A stretch of 64,000 nucleotides of DNA. Source: Calycina herbarum (lineage: Eukaryota; Ascomycota; Leotiomycetes; Helotiales; Pezizellaceae). The stretch spans positions 1-64,000 of the forward strand of contig LLEY01000161.1 of NCBI GenBank assembly GCA_001414485.1, given 5' to 3'. Below are positions 57,577 to 64,000 of this stretch, one piece after another. The notes beneath the pieces were generated by a model. It made no database searches and had not been told where the DNA came from. It saw only the letters and a program-made list of their open reading frames with translations. The number at the start of each line of letters is the position of its first letter. The first letter of the stretch is position 1. The position numbers and the translations under genes were made by a program.

Positions 57577-58881
57577 ATGGACGTGACTGATCATCTACCT
57601 CAATGGGGCTGCCCTTATTGCCCGCAAGTATTTCCATCGAGAAACTATCTTAAGAAGCACCTTGAACCGGACAAGGTTTGTGCGCAATTGTGTCTGTTAT
57701 TGCCGTAACTTACTTCGGACAGCAACTCGTCATCAATCTTCTCAGCCAGCTTCGACAAGCACTGATTCCAAGTTGTCAACAACTTCAAGAAACTATTGAG
57801 GGCTGGACCGATTCTGACGGGGGGAATGATGTTGATCTTGAGCAGCCTACGAAAAAGTCTCACGCGGAGGAATCTTGGAGGTGCCCGTATTCTGACTGCG
57901 AAGGGAAGCAGGTGTATAGCAAAAAGGATAGTTTGCTCCGGCACTATAAGACACGTACGTTTCTCGAAAAGCACGATTTGAGGTCCTCAATATATAGCTA
58001 ACATTTATATTAGATGTAGCCTGTAACGTTGTATGCGAATGTGAGAAGAAATTCGACCGTGTCGATCGGTTTGAGAAACACGTTCGAGATTGTCAAATTA
58101 CTCAAGGGTATAAAGGAGGCGTTGCTGGTTACGAGAAGAAATACAAGCAAATATTGGGTACGAGGAAGGTTTTGACTAGGATGGCTTCAGAGGCCTTAGA
58201 TGAACAGAGGTTAGTCAGGTGAAATATCAGGTACTGGAGCGTAGCTTACAGATGTACCAGAACCCTGACTAGTCAATCTGAGAAAGTAGCAGAGTCCCCA
58301 TCCGGCAATGATACCCCAAATACGACAGTTCAGTCTCTAAAGCGCAAGAGACCGCATGGTGAGCTAGGTCTTGAGAGGTTACATAGAATTGGGGAAAGTG
58401 AAGGTATTGCATCTTTGCGTCCATTCTTTTATATCACCTCACTAACGTCCATAAAGTCAGCCATTAGGAGGACTCCATGTTGGAAGATTCTAATAGTGCC
58501 ATTCATCTTGAGTCGTTGGAGAGCTTAAACTCTCTCTCAAGTTGTAAGTCCAATCTCTCCAACTGCAGCTAATTGGTGGCATGGCTAACATGAATACCAG
58601 ACACTATTGCCGCACCATTACCGGAAAACACTATTGGCAAAAATCTTCTAACTCATGAGAGCAACAACTTTGGACACACACGATCGCGTGGGACGGAAAC
58701 CAACACGGAGAATCAATCGCATGGCTCTGCTGGGGTAGACTGGAGCAAGTTATATGCCAGCAACGGCACCGCGAATCAGGGTCAATGGGATTTCGGGTCA
58801 ATGAACGATTCTGCGCACCACAATTCGAGTTTGTTCAACGCTCCAAGCAGGGACGGCATAGATTGGAACTACCTTCCTTGA
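57577..58881 (+). CDS. C2H2-type zinc-finger protein, multi-exon, possible regulator
   Basis: Proposed exons: 57577-57675, 57723-57954, 58014-58209, 58252-58358, about 58457-58543 and 58601-58881, all bounded by GT...AG. Exon 1 gives a C2H2 finger (C-P-Y-C-P-Q-V-F-P-S-R-N-Y-L-K-K-H-L). Exon 2 gives a second (C-P-Y-S-D-C-E-G..S-L-L-R-H-Y-K-T-H). Exon 3 gives a third, C-E-C-E-K-K-F-D-R..R-F-E-K-H-V-R-D-C. The C-terminal half is Ser/Asn-rich and low-complexity, ending W-N-Y-L-P. A basic K-R-K-R-P-H precedes intron 4. At the start of exon 5 the best phase meets a TAG (58465-58467), so either my splice choice there is wrong or the gene is broken. A fungal transcription factor is plausible but unproven. 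Confidence 0.55.
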
Positions 58882-59523
58882 CATCAATAACGTCCAGGAC
58901 TCTGGACTTCTTTGGACATGTGCTCAAGGCAAAGCAACTAACATATGAAAGAATGAAAAGATATTGAAAAGTATCCGCTCTGATTCTATCAAGCCACGCT
59001 ATGCAATCAAGATTCATTTCGTACTGCCAGACGTGTTAAATCCTCCGTGTAGTACTATCCCCCCCTGGATTACATTGTACGGTGCACAGACATTTGCCAT
59101 ACTAAAACGACCGTGTGCATACAATGTACTTCGTCCCAGGCATAACAATTACTGCAGATTTTGTGGGCCACCAGGGTTTTTAGCCGATTGTCATAGGGGG
59201 TTATTTCGCTTCTGCCGTAATTGTTATGCCTGGGCCGAAGTAGCACTCCGGTTTTGGCGAGTCTAACCTTGAGGGCATGGTATGTTATCGTTGATCGGCG
59301 GAGCCGCACTTACCCAAATTAGCCGTAGCATGCACAAGCCAACCCCGCAGAAAATGCCATCCTTTGTCGCAATGAATTCAACCGCCAGCGCGTCCACCAA
59401 CAATCCCAATATACCAATACACCTTTCAGACACCACCCTGGTTCGGCCTTTGCCTAGAGACCTATCACCTATCCTCCAGATCGCGCCCTCTCTTTTCTCT
59501 CGACTTACCTCCTCATTATCTCC
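58882..59523. other. Intergenic containing a short palindromic element
   Basis: No gene recognised. The inverted pair at 59127-59242 is listed separately. Confidence 0.4.
59127..59242. repeat. Imperfect inverted repeat, 26-bp arms
   Basis: Arms at 59127-59152 (tacttcgtcccaggcataac...) and 59217-59242 are reverse complements with one mismatch and are separated by 64 bp. It could be a decayed MITE or a hairpin. No clear target duplication was found. Confidence 0.6.
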
Positions 59524-61126
59524 ATGTCCAGCACTCGAGAACAGACACCACCGCGTCGCAAAAGACAGCGCACTGAAGCAGGCTCATTTGACGATCCGAC
59601 CGAATCACAACCTGCAAAACGGCTCAAATCGAGCATAAAACCCCATTCTGCAGCATTCTACGATTCCCTCTCGAAGGTGTGGCTCACTCGTCGAGCGTTG
59701 AAGGAGCTCGATCGACGAAAAAGTCAAGCCAACAGTCCACAGCGGCCTGCTTCTACGCCCCGACGCGTAACTCGAAATACTTCCAACGAAATACAGAGAT
59801 TTGCCAGAGACGGTGGTCCAGAGCCTCGTGATCTTTGAGGGGTAAGACCAGTTTCCAAAGCATGTTCGTTGTTTTTAACCCTTGTTAGTATCCAGCGCCA
59901 CGCACGATGAACTCCCGCTATTCCAGCAGTGCCAACGAGTACAGGTACATCAAAGACTAGAAGATCTTCTGCCTACGATAAAGATTTCGAGCAACACCTT
60001 ACCGATCATCACATCTACATACGTAACCGAAAATCGAAGCCGGGCGGTTTGGAAGAGTTCCAGCAAAGACTTTCACAACCAAGACCATCCCTTTCGCCAT
60101 CTCGCTTCTCTGACAATGTGTTTGAGAATTTTCAGCAGAAAAATGAAGATGTGATCGACGAGGGCGACGTGATGAGAGATGTGATTCTTATAATGTGCGG
60201 CAACACCGATATTCCAAGCAGGCAGGACCTGCTCTTCACACGGCTCGAGTCCATAACCGGCGGTGTTACTGTCGATGCCAAACCAGACTTTTACGACGGA
60301 GCTCGTCTGGAGGACGTCGACAAGCAGGTCCGACAAGGCCTAGGATCTTATATCATTCCCACAGGACATACGATGGCTCCAGTAGCACCCAACTTCTTCC
60401 TCGAGGTCAAACGTCCTAGTGGTGGTGCAGATGTGGCGAAACGACAAGCTTGCTATGACGGGCTCTCCCGAATACCACATGTCTCAGGTTGGTGGTTGGA
60501 ACACTCTTGGCGACCCTGATACCTGCCGGCGGGGGTTTACTGCTTTCCGAGACTGGACCCAAGAACAGCGAGATGCATTCATCTTAGCTGCGAATGAAAG
60601 GGCAAGGTCTGTGAATGCAGAGCCGCCTCTATTCGAGTCATTCGATCACAATGATGGCTCGGATCCAACAGGTGTGCAGGATGTCAGTTACCTCACGCAA
60701 GCAGAAGATCTTGTGGATGATCCTCGGTATTACATGTCGCAGCAACATGACCAAGAAGGGTACGATAACGAGCCGATGTCGCATCTGATTTCAATGGCTT
60801 CACAGATCTTGCGGAGGTGCAGGGTGCTGCAAATGAGGGAGCAGGGTATATCTAAACAGATCCATCAACTTTCGGATCGTCAGATTACAACGGCCCCTCG
60901 GAAACAACGGACACATACCCCGCTGAAGAGTCTGAGACCTCACCTGATGAACTCGCTCTCGACACATACTCGTCACCCACAGCCTCCAACAAACGTCGGA
61001 AGAGGGCATCGGAGAAGACCCGTCTCCAAAGTTCCACGCAAGAGTGATGGCAGATCTGGGCGGAGGGGCTCCAAGAGACAAATTCGAGTAGCAAGAAGGA
61101 TTACACAGCGAAGCAATGAGTTATGA
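59524..61126 (+). pseudogene. Broken member of a fungal family with a PD-(D/E)xK-like E-x-K motif
   Basis: The N-terminal exon (59524 to about 59842) has S-K-V-W-L-T-R-R-A-L-K-E-L-D-R-R and R-F-A-R-D-G-G-P. An intron ending near 59888 follows, then D-F-E-Q-H-L-T-D-H-H-I-Y and P-R-P-S-L-S-P-S-R-F-S. The next block is P-N-F-F-L-E-V-K-R-P..A-K-R-Q-A-C-Y-D-G (about 60385-60460). The last block, with E-x-K and a downstream Gln, looks like the core of PD-(D/E)xK nucleases. Right after A-C-Y-D-G the frame is lost and resumes in another phase at S-P-E-Y-H-M-S-Q-V, with about 50 residues of the family missing. Another phase slip is likely near 59925. The remainder to 61126 is Ser/Arg-rich. The family's function is unknown to me. 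Confidence 0.6.
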
Positions 61127-61367
61127 GGTTGCTGGCAAGACTGGTTTCTAGTATTATCGGGGCATGGAATTTCTTGTCTCGGTGGTGCAGGCAAAACTAA
61201 TATCTTCAAAGTTATTCTGCCTACAATAATGTAAAACTCTTGAGCAGCTGAACATAGTGAACCTGCAGCGTATCTGAATTTCCCTCACCGAACAGCCTAA
61301 TCATCCTGCTCTTAACCGTCGTGGGCGTGATGACCTGCTATGTCGCCCCACCTTTTCTGCCATGTTA
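61127..61367. other. Intergenic, no recognised feature
   Basis: Sits between the broken nuclease-like gene and a MITE. No domain seen in any frame. Confidence 0.4.
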
Positions 61368-61579
61368 CTCTCCCCCCCCTAAATAAAATGTAAGTAATGG
61401 CCCACTTTGCGGGTCCTGTGTAATGTCAAAGGGCCGAGCCAATAAGAAGAGTTGAAGTTAAAAGATAGAATGATAAAGAAGCTTCTATTGGCCAAGCACC
61501 CTGACATTACCAGGACTTTACACAGCCTCCCCCAGATCTTCAAAGTGGGTCATTACATTTTATTTAGGGGGGGGAAGAG
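61368..61579. mobile_element. MITE, 212 bp, TA-flanked
   Basis: Inverted ends run ctctccccccccctaaataa-like on the left and mirror on the right, extending inward to cccactttg (about 38 bp, with a 4-bp gap). TA is present on both sides (61366-61367, 61580-61581). There is no coding frame. Short length, TIRs and the TA target mark a non-autonomous Tc1/mariner-type element. No autonomous partner with these ends is in the window. Confidence 0.82.
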
Positions 61580-61782
61580 TATGCCGCCTTTCATTCCAGA
61601 CGCTTGTCCCGTTTCCGACTAGCGGAAAACACAGCGTCAGAATGTCGATTTCCCTCCCACCTCCAACTTCTTGACATTCAGTCCCCTTCCAACAATCAAT
61701 TTCCGATACAACTTCCCACTCCGCAGCTCAGAATCAACATTGCAAGCGGAAGAAAACACGTCCACGCACGTCTCTGCTCAAG

Positions 61783-62340
61783 ATGAAGGCCCTAGTCTGT
61801 GATTTCCCAGCCCGCCCGTCAACATATTGAAACTTGACTCACTTATCTCTCTCTAGGACATCCGAATCAAGAATAAATATCGCGTCGAGCGCAAGATTGG
61901 GGGAGGTGGCTTTGGTGTTGTCTACTCTGGTACTTGCTCCTCCCCTCGAGGGCAACGAAGACTAACTGCGTGAAAGGGACCGATCTCGACACCGGTGAGG
62001 AGATCGCCATCAAGCTCGAACACAGCAGAGACGGCATGCCTATACTCGATCACGAAGCTAGTGTCTACAAAGCTCTCTTTGGTGGGATCGGAATACCGCG
62101 CGTCCGCTGGTACGGGTCGGAGTGCGAATTCTATGTCATGATCTATGATCTCCTCGGCCCAAGCCTGGAAGATCTCTTCAACTTTTGTGACCGAAAGTTC
62201 TCACTAAAGACGGTCCTCCTACTTGCCGATCAACTAATTCCTCGCATCGAATCCATCCACCACAAATCTTTCATTCATCGCGATATTAAGCCGGATAATT
62301 TCTTGATGGGAACCGGCAAGCTTGGAAATCATCAGTCAGA
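61783..62340 (+). pseudogene. Casein kinase 1-like kinase, truncated after the catalytic loop
   Basis: Exons about 61783-61794, 61857-61929 and 61977 onward. The product reads [18 protein letters not shown] (glycine loop), A-I-K-L-E-H (ATP Lys), [10 protein letters not shown] (CK1 signature) and [12 protein letters not shown] (catalytic loop). After G-K-L-G-N near 62332 the CK1 sequence ends, before the D-F-G of the Mg loop, and an unrelated tail runs to the stop at 62422. Lacking D-F-G and most of the C-lobe, it should have no kinase activity. Real CK1 enzymes are essential Ser/Thr kinases, so a full copy must be elsewhere. The frame is otherwise clean. Confidence 0.72.
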
Positions 62341-62399
62341 GAGTCTCGAAACGCACCAGGATTGGAAGGTTACGCAACGCAGAAGCTCGCAAGAAAGAG

Positions 62400-63095
62400 C
62401 AAGCTTAGCTCCTCGAATATGAGTTTCGAGAAGACACCGACGCTGGTTCAATTCCCTTATTTGACCTCATCCGTGCCTCAAGGGAGCCACCTCCCGAATG
62501 GGTTCGAACTAATGGCATGGAGCCTGCTGGTTTGACAGACGACGATTTCCTCATTTGCTGTCCCACGGTGCCAGGATTCAGTTTCAACGACAAGTTGTAG
62601 GGTAAGATATTTCCTCTCTATTGGTGATTGTCAAACTAATTCTTCAATGTACAGCGGAGTTTGCTGTCGCCGATATCAAGAACATCCAATGGTCTTCTAC
62701 TGTATGCCTTTCGACTGCTTGACGATTCCTGATGAACAAGAAAAGGCCGTCATGGCACCCGTAGAGACCAAAACTCGTCAAGTGCCCGGGTTTAGATTTG
62801 ATGACTTCGTTGCTGGGGAAGGGCGTGGTGTCAATATACTCTTGCAGTATGACCCTTACTCCCCATCTTATCTCCACCTGCTCACCTGAAATCAAGCGGC
62901 CTCCCCTGGACTCGGAAAGACTGACGGCTGAAGCAGCATCTGAACGTCTCAGATTACCTCTACTCGGTATTAAGACCTTGTGCTGTATCTTGTTGAAGCC
63001 TTCCTGACTCCCTCAGATCTCTGCCGGTGAATTGAGCACAAAGGCAGCGCAGCTGGAAGAGCAGCTCTCTGTCATTTTCCAAATCGCCAGTCTCT
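62400..63095 (+). pseudogene. Fragment of a fungal AAA+ ATPase
   Basis: Reads [15 protein letters not shown] and L-T-D-D-D-F-L-I-C-C-P-T-V-P-G-F-S-F-N-D-K-L (about 62415-62598). After an intron-like gap (about 62600-62654) it reads A-E-F-A-V-A-D-I-K-N-I-Q-W. Pieces in shifted frames follow: V-P-G-F-R-F-D-D-F-V-A-G, A-S-E-R-L-R-L-P-L and I-S-A-G-E-L-S-T-K-A-A-Q-L-E-E-Q-L (63018-63070). The Walker A region (about 62895-62935) is scrambled by frameshifts and the Walker B part is absent. It is joined to the CK1 fragment without an intervening promoter. Confidence 0.65.
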
Positions 63096-63158
63096 AGGTA
63101 TGACAATAGATACCGCTGGTGGTCTTTTCGCGAGATGTATTCGCCTGAGCCGCCTCGC

Positions 63159-64000
63159 TGTTAGGGCAGGAACGGCCCTTAAGAGTTTACCCTGTATATA
63201 GCTAGGATCCTGGGCATCACCTCCATCACTCCTACATGCAATTCCAGAATTATCACAACCCTCATATCCACGGCCTATGCCATACAAATGGTGTTCTCGG
63301 TGAGGTGATCTCATGCGAATAGCCTCATTATCCTGTCCTCGAACCTCTGCAGCCGCCGCATCCTCCCCTCGCTGGCTCTCTACCTCGACCCCTCACTTTT
63401 GCCACTCTACAACACGAACTCGCTCTCCGCATATCTTCTCTTGGAATTAGGGGTACAGATGGAAGACATACTCTCTCTCTCTCTCTCTCGACTTTTACGA
63501 TTGGCATTTCGACTACGGACGGCAATTCGCTACTCAGTTCTTCCTTGAGACACTACTTATTCCTCGGTTCGGTATACAGGCGACGGATGGCATAGTGGCA
63601 TAGCTTGTGGTCTATAAGGATGTTTATTTCGAGGGGTTAGGTACCGGGGAAAGGGGCACCGGGGTCAGCTACACAGCCATGATGGACCATTGAGAAGTGG
63701 CTGGAGTATTCTGCGATGGTAGAGCGTCATACAATGGTTAAGCTACGAATTGAAGTGGAAATACTTAAGGATACGCTACACATGGTGGGCTAGCTTGAAG
63801 GAGTAGTATATCGGCTATGGATGGTAGGAAGAGGAGAGGACTCGGAATGGCTAGAGAGCTGTGGTGGGAATAGCTTCATATTTGTTTGTCAAAGAGAGGG
63901 AGGAAGAGTTGTTAGAGCAGGAACGACCCTTATAAGTTTACCCTGTATATAGCTAGGATCCTGGGCATCACTTCTCCATCACTCCTACATACAATTCCAG
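63159..64000 (+). mobile_element. Candidate small LTR element (TRIM-like), right end beyond the window
   Basis: About 88 bp starting tgttagggcaggaacg at 63159 recurs at 63910 (tgttagagcaggaacg...) with a few differences, up to the window end. The second copy is directly preceded by a purine run, agagagggaggaagagt (about 63893-63909), like a polypurine tract. The 0.5-0.65 kb between has no domain, only a (CT)n run near 63471-63490 and low-complexity coding shadows. An LTR pair with no genes suggests a TRIM or a deleted retroelement. The family is unknown. Confidence 0.5.

Overview
The window looks like a piece of a filamentous ascomycete (Pezizomycotina) nuclear genome. The introns are short with GT...AG ends and CTAAC/CTAAT-like branch points, the genes are fungal housekeeping genes and fungal-type accessory genes, and a 30-kb AT-rich block shows the footprint of repeat-induced point mutation (RIP): CpA is scarce, TpA is abundant, and Trp codons appear as TAG inside otherwise readable transposon frames. 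A leotiomycete is possible, but I could not test this.

Layout. (1) 1-3.4 kb holds a tungstate/phosphate-binding-like solute-binding protein gene whose only intron contains a whole Tc1/mariner element. (2) About 3.6-33.5 kb is a nest of transposons that can be dissected by target-site duplications (TSDs). An old plus-strand Ty3 element (W) was hit by a minus-strand chromovirus X (TSD GAAAC), a solo LTR (TSD ATACT) and a second minus-strand chromovirus Z. X was itself hit by an internally deleted relative Y (TSD GATAT) and by two pogo/Fot-type DNA transposons (TA TSDs). To the right, a foldback/MITE-like element is split by a third chromovirus V (TSD ATTTT). (3) 34.2-47.2 kb is a compact housekeeping block: an SNF2-type chromatin remodeller (STH1/SNF21-like), CTR9 of the PAF1 complex, COP9 signalosome subunit 2, and splicing factor CWC25. 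CSN2 and CWC25 are divergent. (4) 47.2-64 kb is an accessory region: two unmutated pogo transposase remnants, an ankyrin protein with a deaminase-like C-terminal domain, a kinase N-lobe stub, a PNP-NACHT-ankyrin NOD-like receptor with near-identical 99-bp ankyrin repeats, a SET-domain gene with three Trp-to-stop changes, a C2H2 zinc-finger gene, a broken gene of a fungus-specific family with an E-x-K motif, a TA-flanked MITE, a casein-kinase-1 fragment joined to an AAA+ ATPase fragment, and a small LTR-like pair at the right edge.

The housekeeping genes act in transcription and chromatin, protein turnover and splicing, with no obvious shared pathway. The accessory region has the make-up of a fast-evolving fungal self/non-self or innate-immunity neighbourhood, and much of it is decaying. 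I saw no tRNA, rRNA or CRISPR array. All family assignments are from motif recognition by eye; no database search was run.
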